64,000 nt of DNA, from assembly GCA_037903475.1 (NCBI GenBank), contig JBAJFG010000047.1:1898001-1962000 (forward strand), written 5' to 3'. Under the pieces are notes generated by a model. It was not told the DNA's origin and made no database searches. It saw only the letters and a program-made list of their open reading frames with translations. This document shows positions 46,724-58,225 of this stretch, piece after piece; the first letter of the stretch is position 1, and the number at the start of each line of letters is the position of its first letter. A program made the position numbers and the translations under genes. Source of the stretch: Ancylostoma caninum (lineage: Eukaryota; Nematoda; Chromadorea; Rhabditida; Ancylostomatidae).

Positions 46724-46764
46724 AGGGTGGAGGTGGGGGGTGGGGGTGGGGGAAGGAGGCGGGG
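46724..46764 (+). repeat. G-rich tract able to form a G-quadruplex
   Basis: It holds at least four runs of four or more G within about 40 bases (GGGTGGAGGTGGGGGGTGGG and onward to GGCGGGG). It lies about 170 bases upstream of the exon candidate at 46934. Confidence 0.7.
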
Positions 46765-46933
46765 TTTTGCCTAGGCGCACTCGATCAGGAACCTTGGCAC
46801 TACGTGGGGAAAAATAAGTTACCTATACATGACTCTCGAGAATCAACCGGTAAACTAAGAAGCCTATGTGATAAAGGCGCTTCCTTATGAGTGACGAGGC
46901 CAGCCTAATCAATTTTCCTGAGAAATAACTCAG

Positions 46934-47195
46934 AAAACCTGCGACGACGACGCGGCAGAGCGTGAAAAGCGCCGCGGAAGCGCGACAAATCGGCAGTGAC
47001 AGGGCGGCGCGGCGGAAGGACGCCAAGCTGCCGCCGCCACCACCGCCGTCGGACGAAGGTGTTCATCAAGTTCAAGCTGGCCGCCTATCGATCCCATCAC
47101 AACCGGAGCCGAGGCGCCGACCTCGCATGATCGCCGCCGATCCGATCCGCGTGAAGCCGTTACGGCCCGCCGCTGCCACGGTTTTAAAGTCATAA
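46934..47195 (+). CDS. Possible terminal exon (about 86 codons, Pro/Arg/Ala-rich)
   Basis: After AATAACTCAG the plus frame reads KPATTTRQSVKSAAEARQIG, RAARRKDAKLPPPPPPSDEG, RLSIPSQPEPRRRPR and PIRVKPLRPAAATVLKS, then TAA. GC content is far above both flanks. The minus strand is also open (87 codons) and shorter alternatives exist, so strand is not certain. No upstream exon or family was identified. Confidence 0.42.
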
Positions 47196-47199
47196 AGTG

Positions 47200-48100
47200 A
47201 CGGGGACATTTGGTTCGGAAACGTTCGCGGACTTCGAGTACTCGAACGACTGGCTGAGCGCTGATCGAAGTGAATATTGTATTAGTCAGTGAAGTAGGAT
47301 CTGGGTAGTAAATGTTAGAGAAATGGCGTGATGCAGAAGATTTCTCCCTTAAGAGAGAATTCTCATGAGCTAAAATGTGGATTTTTAGTTCTTGAATTTA
47401 AGATATGTAGTGGATGAAAGAAACTCGAATTTGAAGCAATCATAGTTGGCCCGCCGGAGCTTCATTGTGATTGGTTGGTTCTAATGAATAAATCACATTA
47501 TAACGAGAAACCAAAAAGTTTAACTACAGTCCATACAGGCGATTCACCTCGGAGTGAGCATCGCGTTGCAGATACGCGCGCGAGCGGATCCATTCCAACT
47601 GTTCAAATTCTCAGTTGAAAGGCTAGCTGCGAGCGGTTTTTAGCGGTTCGCAAGTAGCCTTTGTACTGAATCCGCAATTGTCCGGATGGTCACTCCTTTC
47701 AGATTGGCGTATAAAAGAAAATCAGCTGGTAGAAAGTTGTATAGACGAGCAGAGATGCGGCGTGTTCGCTTTGCAGCCTGTCTGCGATAAATTATCGTAG
47801 ACCAACTCGCTACACCCTAGGTGTTTAACAACGTTATCCGCCAGATTTCAACCTAGTTGAATGTTTTGCACTACACTGTCTAATTATGGAGTGTTCTGTG
47901 ACTTGTACTACTGCAATGTTCTACAGCGATCAGGGCCGCAATGAGCACGCGACGCTCTTAGCTGAATTACGCCTATAGAATTTAAGAAGGATGACAAGAC
48001 AGGAAGGAAAGTATCTATCAAATACGTACCTTACAACCCACAAGCGAACAGAAGCAGTCACTCATTTGGACATTTGGCATTTAGGAGAATTTTCGTGTTA
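47200..48100. other. Stretch with a TATA-box-like motif but no supported gene
   Basis: CGTATAAAAG at about 47708-47717 is followed, about 40 bases later, by GCAGAGATG, the same spacing and context as the right-edge gene start. This ATG (47755) opens only 11 codons before TAA, so it may be a dead secreted-protein gene or chance. Confidence 0.25.
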
Positions 48101-48395
48101 CAGTGCTGCTCAACGATTTTTATTACATAAAAGAACCCCTTATATGGTTTGCCGCGTCGCACGACCTACCCGACGCGGTAGACCAGTTGGGCTCTGTAGT
48201 TGTGCCGGTGTTGCCGGTATTGGTCTTTTGTTTATGTTTCTTTTCGGAATGAAGTCAGGGAAAGAAAGACAAAAGCAGGAAAACATGGGCAAAACATCAG
48301 CACCGGTAGTAAAGCCCGACAAGCACAGTACTCAACTGGTCTGCAGCGCCGCGTAGGTGGTTTTCTGTAATGCAGAAATTTTCGACCGGCACTTG
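48101..48395. mobile_element. Foldback MITE with CAGTG termini, copy 2
   Basis: A relative of 8239-8548: left CAGTGCTGCTCAACGATTTTT, right ATTTTCGACCGGCACTTG, arms containing GCCGCGTCGCACG. The 121-codon plus frame is formed by the palindrome. Confidence 0.6.
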
Positions 48396-50706
48396 ACGTA
48401 TGAGAAAATAAGAGAAGTACATATGAGACAACTCCATATTTGGAGTTCCAGAAATTATGAAAACTAGTTGCTTGATTTTAAAACTGGCTTGGCAAACCGG
48501 ATAAAATGTTGGCTTGAAACTCAAAACATTAGGTACGAAAATTATCTTGGTTCACCCCATGATAATTTCTATACGTAAACTGCCTTCAAGGCTCATGTAA
48601 TTGGCGTAACTGAAGAACACTTCGCACGCATTCACTGATTTTTCAATGCAGTTTTCCGAACCCTTTCTGTGTTTACGACTTTATTCATGTTCAGCATGCT
48701 GAATAGCCCTTACATAGCGCTTACAGATGCATCCCTATCGTTTGAATTTGGCGCCCACGTCGTCCAGACTTTTGACAAAAAGTGTCGTAAGTGTTTCTAT
48801 GTTCTATATATAGATACCACACCATTCTGTGCACTATTCGACGAATCAAAACAGTTATTCGTGCATAACTTACAGGAAATTTCAGCTTGGTCGGTAATGG
48901 AGGCTGAGTCGTGCAGAGTTCAGCAACCGTAACCCGCCTCCATATCGTCATCTCTAACGAGTGAATCTTAGGCTGACATCTTGGATATAATTGAGGATAA
49001 AGCTCGTTCATGATGCGAAGGCCTACAGTACCATACAGCCATAGTAACATTTAATCCCCTAATTTTTGAAAAGTGAAAATAAAATAAAAATAAAATAAAT
49101 CCTTCCAGCTTTAAAATGGACCGTCATTTTAGTTGGTACTCATTCCAAGATCACAAAAGGAAAAATCGCAGAGCGGAGCGATTCTACGAATGCACGATTA
49201 GTGACCTGCTGTGATTGGCTGTTTTTGAAATCAGGAACGAATTCGTCCATTTAATGCTTCCAAGTGACCGTGTACGCAGTTTATGGAAGTTGCAAGCATT
49301 AAATCTTGTCTTATATTAAGCTAAACGCTCTTCAAGGTTAGAAAACTGGCTGAGCTTTACCTTTCGCCTTTAAGTGAGTTTGACAGTAATATACATGGTA
49401 ATGAGGTCGGCCATATATCGTATCATGTTGTACCTGTGCTTAATTGAAAATTTTTCTATTCAGCAAAACTCGACTAAATAAAATAAAAGAAACAAATGAA
49501 TGAATAAGTTGACAATGGATACGTAAACATTGAACAGAACGTAAACATTGAAAACTCGACTTACTTTGGAAAACTGGAAACCAGAAAGTCAGGACACTAC
49601 TTCGTCTGTATGTACGTAACACTTTTGACCTGTCGTCGCAGAATAAGCCTAACGACTGAAGCGTCGTGTCGAAAAAGTCTCCACCCTACGCGTAATTTGA
49701 TCTGACGGCGCTGAACCATTAAACAGCTGATAGTCGTAACGAGCAAAGAACTTCTGTTCAAAGGTGTTTTTGATACATGTAACAAAAAGTGTATCACTAT
49801 AGGCACATAAAGAAGAAACGAGCCGAGATTTGCAGCATAGTTCTTCTTTTTCCCGCTAACTAATCGATTTTGGAATACGGTTAGATTTCCATTCAAAATT
49901 GAATTCAAAACCACAATCTTCTCTATAAAGCTCGTGTTCGCTTGATAACAGCTTGAACGGGCCATCTGTTTTTGAAAACGGGCTCGGGAGAGTTTCAGTC
50001 TTCCTGCATGGAGGCGTGCTTTTATGGGCAAACGGCAAAAAGCATTCATGAACCCAACGAGGACCATTGCAATATAACCAGCTGTTAAAGGCAACACCCA
50101 TGCATTTTTTTGACGGATTCGGGAATTCGTATGTTTTTTTAGCCTGCTAGGGTGAGAAATTGAAAAATGGGAGAATATATGTCTTACATACGTGTCTCGG
50201 GAGGAGAAAACAAAACAATTGTGCGAAAGGTAAAAAAGAAATAATGTAGAGAAAAATCGGAAATTGAGTGATTAGAGGCGAAAACAGCTGATCCATGTCA
50301 CGCCACAACTCGCCCCGGGGATACCTGGATACCATGTCTAGCCTATTTTATCTTGAGAATGCAGATGCCTTCAGCAATTCTGCTTGCATAGAATTACTGG
50401 GATTATTGTCGGTGCTCCAGAACATTTAAAATTTTAGGCCTTAAAATTATCGTGGGTGCTGCCTTTGAAGAAAAATGTCTTGCCTGAGCATCATACCGCG
50501 TGATTGTTCTTCCAGGAATCAATCGTTTGACTACTTGTAGGCAGTTTTGAAGGTTTTGGTGTTCACATAATCTCTTTGACTTGTGCACAGTTCATTCAGC
50601 TAACAAATTCGAGAGCAAGCATATTTCTGCACAACAAGGGCAGATGCCCAGAATTTTTTTTGACATTGCACCATTTGCACCACTTGTCCACAGGGGAACG
50701 ATTCCT

Positions 50707-50985
50707 GGGGCCTGTATCCAACACATTTGTCGGTTTGAGGGAAGACACAGCAGGTACTTATTGGTTCCCATCGGTTTTTATTCACACTGCTATTCGATAT
50801 GGCGCAAATTCGGTGCATTCGTGAAAGATAACATCGATCAGATATTAAGCGGATAAAAATATCCTGCGGTGGGAAAAGTGGACACACTTTTTTGCCATAA
50901 GTTTTTGTTGGATAGCAGAGTATCCAGGCCACACCTATAAGCGAGTTTACCCGACTGGACAAACTATGTTGGATACAGGGCCGAA
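50707..50985. repeat. Inverted-repeat element with CCTGTATCCAACA ends
   Basis: GGGCCTGTATCCAACACATTTGTC at the left is inversely repeated as GACAAACTATGTTGGATACAGGG at the right. Decayed MITE by inference. Confidence 0.45.
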
Positions 50986-51005
50986 ACATACAGAGGACAT
51001 CCCGT

Positions 51006-51071
51006 GTGATGCACCATGTGCGTCACATGGCCATGCCGGGACGAAAGTTCGTGATGCACCATGTGCATCAC
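51006..51071. repeat. Two copies of a 21-base palindrome
   Basis: GTGATGCACCATGTGCGTCAC (51006-51026) and the perfect palindrome at 51051-51071 (9-base arms GTGATGCAC/GTGCATCAC around CAT) are 45 bases apart. Confidence 0.75.
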
Positions 51072-51697
51072 GTTGTCTGGAATGTGGTTAACTCAACATT
51101 GTTCTAGCTGTTAATCCTTGAGTTGCGGCAATTCCTAGTTTTTGATGGCATGCTACATATTTAAACAAGAAACAAGACAGGTATTCAGGAGGGTGCTGCA
51201 GAGGTGGGGGGGGGGGGGTGGAGAAAGACAACCCTCTTTTTGCTCCTCAATAATAAGAAATACAAGCATTATTGTATTATTTATTGCTCCACCCTTCTAG
51301 ACTTCTTTATGCACCGATTACCTAACTTCGCAAGGGTGAAGGTTATTTCGAGCAACCGGGGCGGAAATTCAACCATCTTGGGACGCATGCGGATACACAG
51401 GATAAGCATGCCAACGCTTCATAAATCTATTCAACTTTACTTTCATCGTCAATATGCTTACCCTGTGTGATATCAGTGATGCATCCAGGCCTAGCATTAG
51501 GCATAAGAGGAGCTCCTTTGACACCATCTTTCCAACTAGCTCTTAAACTTCTAAGAAGCCCTAGAAACGAACCTAAAAACTTTTCCCACCTTAGTAACAA
51601 AACTACGTATTATGTGCAGTGGAGTAAGCTTTAAATCCATGAGTAAGGAATTAACCAAGTATGGGTGATTATGCATTTGTTAGCAGTAAATATAATA

Positions 51698-52952
51698 TTA
51701 GGGTGGTCAGAAAGTCTTGAGCCGATTTTTTTAAAAGTTTCAGAACTTTCGATTCTTGACCGGTACCACGACCTACCATGTGGTATCATCCTCTATCAGT
51801 ATCACTCTCGAAACCGATAGGTATATATACCCAGGTTGCCTTTCTTAACTTTAATTACGATGTCAATTCCACAAGTGCACATTCGAGCGATTATCTTCTA
51901 TGAATGGCGCCGCGGCACTGGAGCGACAAACCGTTCGCAACATCAACAACGCATTAGGAGAAGACACTACTTCCATCAGCACTGTCAAACGCTGTTTCGC
52001 TCGCTTCGAAGGAGGAGATACGGACTTCGAAGAAAAGCCTCGGTCGGGACGCCCCCTCAAGGTGGAAGACTCTGTCATTCTCGGCGCCGTCAAAGAGGAC
52101 CCGGAAGTTAGCACCCGCAGTCTTGCGACGAGACTCAGATGTAGCCATCAAACAGTCCTCAGTCGCCTTCAGGTCCTCGGCTACAGAAAAGTGCTGACTC
52201 GATGGATCCCTCATGTCTTGTCCGATAGTACGCGCTTCACCCGGATATCCATTTGTCAGTCTCTCCTTCTCCGCCCTCAACGAAAGGAGTTTCTGAGGGA
52301 TCTGATTACCGGAGACGAGAGTTGGGTCCTCTACGATTCCAATACGCGTCGTGCCTTGTGGCTCCCTCAAGGAGAAGACCCTCCAACGCAAGCCAAATCG
52401 GACCTTCACCCCAAGAAGTGTCTCCTTTGCTGCTTTTGGGATTCGCGAGGAATGCTGTATCACGAGCTGCTCCCGCAAGGACACACCGTCACCGGTAGCG
52501 TTTACGCCAATCAGCTCCAGAAATTAGCGGACGCTGTTCGAGAAAGACGGCCGAGACGAGCTTTTGTCCACCTGCTCCACGATAACGCTAAGCCCCATGT
52601 AGCTAAAGAGACACGTGAAAAGTTGAAGGAGCTGGGCTGGGACACGGTTCCCCATCCACCCTATTCCCCTGATATTGCCCCCTCTGATTATCATTTGTTT
52701 CGCCCCCTCAAGGCATTCCTGGCTAAGAAAAAATTCACCAAACTTGAAGATGTTGGAAGGGCGGTCAGCGACTTCTTTGACTCCCAGTCTCCCCAGTTCT
52801 GGGAAAAGGGGATCGCTGATCTGCCCATTAGGTGGGACATTGTAGTGGCTAATGATGGTGATTATATTGTTGAGTAAAATTCATTGTGTGCTGAATAATA
52901 AAATAAAGAAAAAAAAGGTGTCAAACGGCTCAAGCCTTTCTGACCACCCTAA
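51698..52952 (+). mobile_element. Mariner element, near-complete (1255 bp)
   Basis: 27-base terminal repeats (TTAGGGTGGTCAGAAAGTCT plus TGAGCCG, and the inverse at 52926-52952, one mismatch) are flanked by TA at 51696-51697 and 52953-52954. A transposase frame fills the inside. The high terminal identity suggests a young insertion. Confidence 0.95.
51860..52877 (+). pseudogene. Mariner transposase with one N-terminal frameshift
   Basis: This is the enzyme that would cut and paste the surrounding element at TA sites. From the shifted point (ORF 51900-52877, 325 codons) it keeps helix-turn-helix-like sequence and RWIPH (residues 101-105, the family's WVPHEL motif). The catalytic acids are D139 (TGDES), D228 (HDNAKPH) and D263 (APSDYHLF). 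There are 34 residues between the last two, the DD34D spacing of mariner. The natural N-terminus (ATG at 51860, MSIPQVHIRAIIFYEWRRG) is in another frame, so a 1-base indel near 51920 separates them. Otherwise no internal stops. Family length is about 345 residues. Confidence 0.9.
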
Positions 52953-53159
52953 TAGTTTATAGCAGTTTATATAGCATTAGCTTTTTTTATTTGTTTCTAT
53001 GTTGACGATCGCTTGCTTGAACCATTCCTAGAGCATGAAGTTTTCCTGTAGATAACAGGTTCTCTTTAGGTTTTTCAATACTATTAGGTTGTTGCAAAAT
53101 TAATTGCCGAAATGGACCCTTTAATTCGGAGTGCTGTAACTTGGCCCAAACACCATTTT

Positions 53160-54177
53160 TCTCATCAGTTAAGCAACAGTTCGATTCGGTGGATCCTTCC
53201 TGGCAATTCAGCGGTAACTGCACGCCTCTATAACAAAAACTGAGATCACAAGAAATCGCAAACTTTCGGAAGGCAGTTTCAGCATGATTCAGATCAGCAA
53301 TCTGCTGCTGTCGCAGGATTGTATCTGGAGCTCGGAAAAATGATGTAGAGTAAGGTAATGGACTGAGGAATGAATGCATCAAATGAGGACCTCGATGCCT
53401 CACTGATTCGGTTTTTGCCGGATGAATTTTGGAATGTAAGGGTTAGCGTTATCCTTGAGCAGAGGAAAACCAGCTTTTCTTCACCACTGCCGACCATATC
53501 TATAGCAGATTTGCGGTGCTCAACTCAAAATTACAATGCTAAGTGTCTGTTCTCAATATTTGGATGTGTTGGAGGAGACTGCAATGGATGACATCTTTAC
53601 AGCACCACCAAAATCCTAACGCAACCTCCCTAGTGTGAAGATCTTGTTTAAAAAAACTTAGAGATGGAAAGGAAGTGTCTACCAATACAAATTCATGCTT
53701 CATTTTATTGCGCAGGAACCAAGCTCCATCGACAGCTATTACATATTCTAAAAATATGTAGGTTTTGGGGTGACAAATTAAATTAGAAAATGTGTCACAG
53801 CGAATGAGACGCTGGTCATCTGTCAGATCGTGAGGTATTCACTTCCGCACCTTTCTTGTCATGTCAATTGAAGTCAAATGTTTTGAAACTGTGGTACAGT
53901 GGGCATCCATCACTGCCCTCAAAGTCCAAATGGGAGGGCCCGGTTTAGGTTCCACGACTCTCCCCAGCGCTTGATTGTCAGGGAACAACCTGCGGTCAGG
54001 ACCATGGTTGCCTTGGCGATCAAAATCAACGGAAGAAACATTTGCGATCGGATAGTCCATTGCCCATTGAGAAGAGGATTCCAAGCCAAAACAAATACAA
54101 GAATATCGCATGCCTCGACAAAGAGCGATCGAGTTTGAGGTCATTAACATAATCACCCGAAAATCGCGTTGGCTCAT
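53160..54177 (-). pseudogene. Mariner transposase relic
   Basis: The minus strand keeps scattered mariner similarity. There is an N-terminal MSQRDFRVIM, then the second helix-turn-helix part (WTLRAVMDAHCTTVSKHLTS, followed by KVRK), and near the other end AETAFRKFAISCDLSFCYRG with LPLNCQE, matching the family C-terminus. Several frameshifts break it and no D,D34D motif is readable. Confidence 0.6.
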
Positions 54178-54265
54178 GATTTGTTTGCGACCTTATAAAA
54201 ACCCTCAAGAAAGAGCTAGTCAGAATATTCAAGAAGCCTTCAAAAGAGGAAGAAAAGCCCTACCA

Positions 54266-54418
54266 GGGCTGGGATTCGTGAAACGATAAGCAAGCAAACC
54301 AACGATGGCTAGCGTGATTGGTTTTCGTACTGACTACGTAGTGCTAAGAGACGCAGACGGCAAAACTTGGTTTGGCTAGCCTGGGTTTGCTTGGTTACCG
54401 TTTCATGAATCCCAGCCC
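54266..54418. mobile_element. Short palindromic MITE, copy 2, nested in the mariner relic
   Basis: GGGCTGGGATTCGTGAAACG at the left and its inverse ending GAATCCCAGCCC enclose about 100 bases. The counterpart is 5687-5837. Its position inside the mariner shows it inserted later. Confidence 0.75.
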
Positions 54419-55137
54419 AGATGGTTATATAAGTTGGGCTGAAGTTGTTCAAACTGGGCAGGAGCGAAAAGTTTAATTGAGCATATCCAAAACGGCAATT
54501 ATTTTCGCAACAACCTGATACAAGTGAGTTTTTCTGGTTCAGAACTAATTCCTTCGCTTATTTAGTGCATGATATTCATATATAATACATCATATTATAG
54601 GATTCTTTGTCTATACATAATAAATAGTAGACAAGGAAAACAACGGGACGAAGACGGATTCGTCGAGAGCCGGCAGTTTATGTGAAAAGCCGAGAGGTGG
54701 AACTCATTAACAAAAACGGGCGGTGCCCTTGCGTCATTTGCTAAATGTCAGGCGACCAGCGGCGTTCATCCGTCATAACACTGTACTTCTTACTTCCTGA
54801 AAATGATCATCACTGGGAGGGAGCTCAAAACGAAGCAACAGCGAGAGCAATATGCATATGTGGAGAATATTTCTGCTTTCCTTGAAAAATAAACGCCATG
54901 TGTTGTCCATACGGGAGAGGCTGATCATGAACATATTGCACTTCTCATCTTCGGGAAACTAAAAACTCACGGGCCACCAGTTCGCAGATGGGCGTTGGCA
55001 GGCAGTCACCTGTTCCGCGGTGCTGTTTTTCGCGCTAATCCTCGGACATCCTCCAGAAATGCATAGTTTAACACTCTTGACGAGAGAGTAGATTTAATGA
55101 CGCACAGCCGCATGAGGAGGAAATGAGTGACTCATGC

Positions 55138-55194
55138 TTTTCGCTGAGAAACAACGGAACACAATCGAGGTGTTCCGTTGTTTCTCAGCGAAAA
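55138..55194. repeat. Perfect 25-bp hairpin with 7-base loop
   Basis: The arm 55138-55162 (TTTTCGCTGAGAAACAACGG and onward) is exactly complementary to 55170-55194. The loop is AATCGAG. Confidence 0.92.
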
Positions 55195-55469
55195 TCTTGA
55201 AAAAAACCCAGAAAAACAACAGATTCAGTGGCACTGATTAAAAATCTGAATTTATCTGAATGTTTTGATGACATTCTCTGCAATGCAAATGAAAACCATT
55301 ACTGTACAAAGAAGTACACATTCAGATTTTTCGTAACATATGAGATATGGCTTCTGAAGAAAGATCGAAATGGTTTACTTTTAAGAAAGTGCTGGAGGTT
55401 CGATGCTTTACAACGGATTAACGCTTCCCGCGTTTCTTTTTTTTGTTGCAAAGATTAGGAGCAGTGTTG

Positions 55470-56090
55470 TATTACAAGAATTATCAGAACGCTTTTTACT
55501 TACTTGTGAAGATGTCACACCAGGCGAGACGCTGGCCATCAGTCAGATCGTGTGGTGTTTACGTCAGCACTTTTCTTACCTTGCTTGTTGAAGTCAAATG
55601 TTTCAAAACTGTAATATAGTAAGCGTTCATCCCTGCTCTCATCACCAGGATGGTAAGATCCGGTTAAGCTTCCACGGCTGCTCTCAACGCCTGATCATCC
55701 AGCGACCTCCCGCGACCACGACCATGGTTACATTTGAGTTTAAAAACGTAGGAAGAAAACTTCGCGAACCCCTAGCTCACTGCTGCTGGGAAGGCGATTT
55801 CAAGCGAAAATAAATACAAGATCACCGAATACCCCCTTCAGAGTGATTGAGTTTGGAGTCATTAACTACGATGACCCGAAAATCGCTTCGGCTCATCATC
55901 TGTTCGTGGGTCTACACAAAGGTACTGGAAAGAGCAAGCCAGAATATTCAAGCTGCTTTTGAAAGAGGGGGAAAGGCCCTCTCAGAATGTCACACATATT
56001 GTTTTGAAGTTGCTCAAATTCCACGGAAGAGAAAAGTTTATTTGTGCGTATCCCAAAATGGCAATTAATTTCGCACCTAGTATTCTGAGC
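55470..56090 (-). mobile_element. Third, partial mariner copy related to 53084-54518
   Basis: 55530-56070 aligns with 53810-54235 through GAGACGCTGG(T/C)CATC, AAGTCAAATGTTT and ACCATGGTT, and ends with AATGGCAATTAATTTCGCAC, the mariner terminus. The left half and left terminus are missing or unrecognisable. Confidence 0.6.
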
Positions 56091-56239
56091 ATCCCTTTTT
56101 CGAATAAGCATACCATACTCTGGCAGAAGTGCAGCGTTATCACGCATTGCAGGCACCAGTGTAGCTGACCAACTGGTTAAAGGCAGCACTCCCTCAAACC
56201 TTGACTTTAAGGTTTTCAGGGTCTTAGAATTCACTTCCA

Positions 56240-57800
56240 GCGTTGAAATAGCGGGAAACTTGCGAGAAATCCGCGAAATCGGGGTGCACTCTTCCGTGCG
56301 TCTTGCCGCGCTCCACTGACACTCATGGGCCCAGGCACGGTAACACGCGCTTGTAAATGTTATGGCCCTTTGTTAGCTGGGACTTCGTCGCTGTGAAAGC
56401 ATGAGTAATGAGGCTAGGTTCACGATTTTGATTAGCCTTCAGCATTTATGATGCGTTGTCAGTGTGCATCACCACTAGGACTTCACAGGGGTAGGAAGCA
56501 CGGCACGATGTGCAAGAACGAAATAAACCTTGACTTAGCGGGTAAGTGCTAGAGGACGTATTCCGGCCGTGTTCGCCATCTCCGATTTTCAGCAACCTGT
56601 GAAATCCGGATAGCGAACGTGTTATAATACAATTCATTGGTGCTATCCCGTGACATCTGGGTGGCGAACATATTACAACAGAACAGCAACTGAGTAGCAA
56701 CCAGATAGCAACCTAATAGCACCCATTTCAACTGGAGTATGTAGTACCATGTGGCGCCCGAGTGCCGCCTATTTTACGGATTGGAGCCGAGGTGACATGC
56801 GAACTACCTTGCGTCCGAATCTTTTCACGCATTTCCGCGAGGAGCTGCTGTTTCGCACGCTAATCGATTGCACTCGACTAGTGTGCGCCGGCTGGGGGAC
56901 GCGATAGCACGAGCAGTTGCCACAGCGACCCCCAGTGCTATTGCATTGCAGAGGCCGCCGTTGTTATCGAGCTGTTGTTCGGGCCGCATATGGCGCACCT
57001 GTGTACTCTTTCAGCACACACCGAGCGTAACGAAGGCTATTCATTCTCATTTTAACTTAGGACTCACTTTCTGGCGTGTTTTGACATGTTTGTAGTATTC
57101 CAACATGAGCTAACACGCCTCACCATGTTTTTTTTTTCAGTCGGCTCAAACTATTTAAGGCCAGTCTTTCATCTCGTGTCTCATTTTGGAGACGACTCCG
57201 GGCCCTTGGTTTATGCGACATGCTGATCCCAGAGAAGTATATCAAAAAATGCGAAATTTACAAAAGTCTCGTCTTTGAAGGCACTGTCTCACCTCAGAGT
57301 CTTTTGATTTTCATATTCATCGAATCATTATCGCAACGACACGATTCGGATCGAGCTTTGTTTGCGAGGCGTTTCACAGTTTGTTCGGTATATCCTTTTG
57401 TTAGTGTCCACAACTACGACCTCATCATTTTTCGGCTAACTGATCTATTTTTTGCACTTTTTTTAATTTGCATATGGTGTGATTCCTTCCATTCTTATGT
57501 TTCCCCACTGCCATTCGCTAAAATATCCTTCCAGACGCATTCTGCGGGCAAAGTCGTAATTGCAGACAAAGTCGGATCAGGCGCCCTCTGTGAGCTAATA
57601 GACCATACGTGATCACGCAGAAGAGCTGACGATGAGCTAGTTCTCGAACACCAGCTTTTGGTCATCTTGTGTGTGAAGTCAAGGCGGAATTACATTATTT
57701 CCGCATTATGTGCACCCTTGTTTGTCCCACATGGAGCGCACCTTCCATTCTATTAGAAAGTAGATGACGAACTCCCACAAAAAGTCTCTCTGCAGTGAAT
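56240..57800. other. Stretch without a supported gene
   Basis: GC content is locally higher at 56260-57010. A 130-codon plus ORF (57220-57612) has hydrophobic runs but no splice or promoter context and resembles no family I know. A fragment of the inverted-repeat family of 9392-10758 begins at about 57812. Confidence 0.4.
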
Positions 57801-57811
57801 TATTCCCCGGC

Positions 57812-57930
57812 TCCGCCCACTAGCTCCCTGAGATTTGCGGTTCGACAGTTTGGTTTTCGGCAGTTTTCCACGGAATCATATATAGCATTGCAATCAACAT
57901 CTCATGGAGATTCTTCTGAGTTAGAGATCT
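57812..57930. repeat. Terminal fragment of the GGCCCCGCCCACAAGCTCCCC family
   Basis: GGCTCCGCCCACTAGCTCCC with TTTTCGGCAGTTTTCCACGG matches the right ends of 9392-10758 and 31000-31625. Confidence 0.5.
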
Positions 57931-57959
57931 CAGAAACGATTCTGAGAGTTTAAAGTGCA

Positions 57960-58225
57960 AATCTCGTGAGCGATGTGGGCGGAACAGTCCTTGTGTGCTG
58001 GTTGTCCGCGACAGCGTTGACCAACATGTCCTAGACCGTCCGGTCGGTAACGGTAAAGTACGGCTGAACACGTCAATTCGCTCTGGCAAACTGGTGCAGG
58101 CTCCGTACCAAAGGTTTAGGCGCTGTTCTCAGAAGTTTTACATAGATGGCTGGAATCAGTATGTCGAGTAGATCAAGAATCTGGTAGCAACTCAACTACA
58201 AAAATGAGGTGGGACATAGCATTTA
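57960..58225 (+). repeat. Dispersed repeat family of about 400 bp, copy 3 (left end missing)
   Basis: Collinear with 18828-19230 and 28537-28933 from GTGTGCTGGTTGTCCGCGAC to the terminal ATTTAATG. It ends at the first ATG (58226) of the plus-strand gene. Confidence 0.6.

Larger units (their letters stand above)
48400..51690. other. Stretch of decayed elements and unassigned ORFs
   Basis: It contains a 166-codon minus ORF (50097-49597) with no recognised motif, overlapped by shorter frames, probably a degenerate element. It also has an inverted pair (50707-50985) and two copies of a 21-base palindrome (51006-51071). I found no splice-supported exon. Confidence 0.4.
53084..54518 (-). mobile_element. 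Degenerate mariner with Hsmar1/bandit-like termini, carrying a nested MITE
   Basis: TTAGGTTGTTGCAAAATTAATTGCCG at the left and the inverse CGGCAATTATTTTCGCAACA ACCTGA at the right are flanked by TA (53082-53083, 54519-54520). Removing the nested MITE (54266-54418) leaves about 1282 bp, a normal mariner length. The terminus resembles that of vertebrate Hsmar1 and of a mariner known from the hookworm Ancylostoma (from memory; needs alignment). Confidence 0.8.

Noticed and set aside
47708..47790. TATA box followed by a short ATG frame
   Set aside because: The frame ends after 11 codons, with no donor before the stop.
49597..50097. 166-codon minus ORF
   Set aside because: No recognisable motif, and shorter competing frames suggest a decayed element rather than a gene.
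51900..52484. 176-codon minus ORF over the mariner
   Set aside because: Antisense shadow of the transposase.
57220..57612. 130-codon plus ORF
   Set aside because: Isolated, AT-rich and hydrophobic, with no splice or family evidence.
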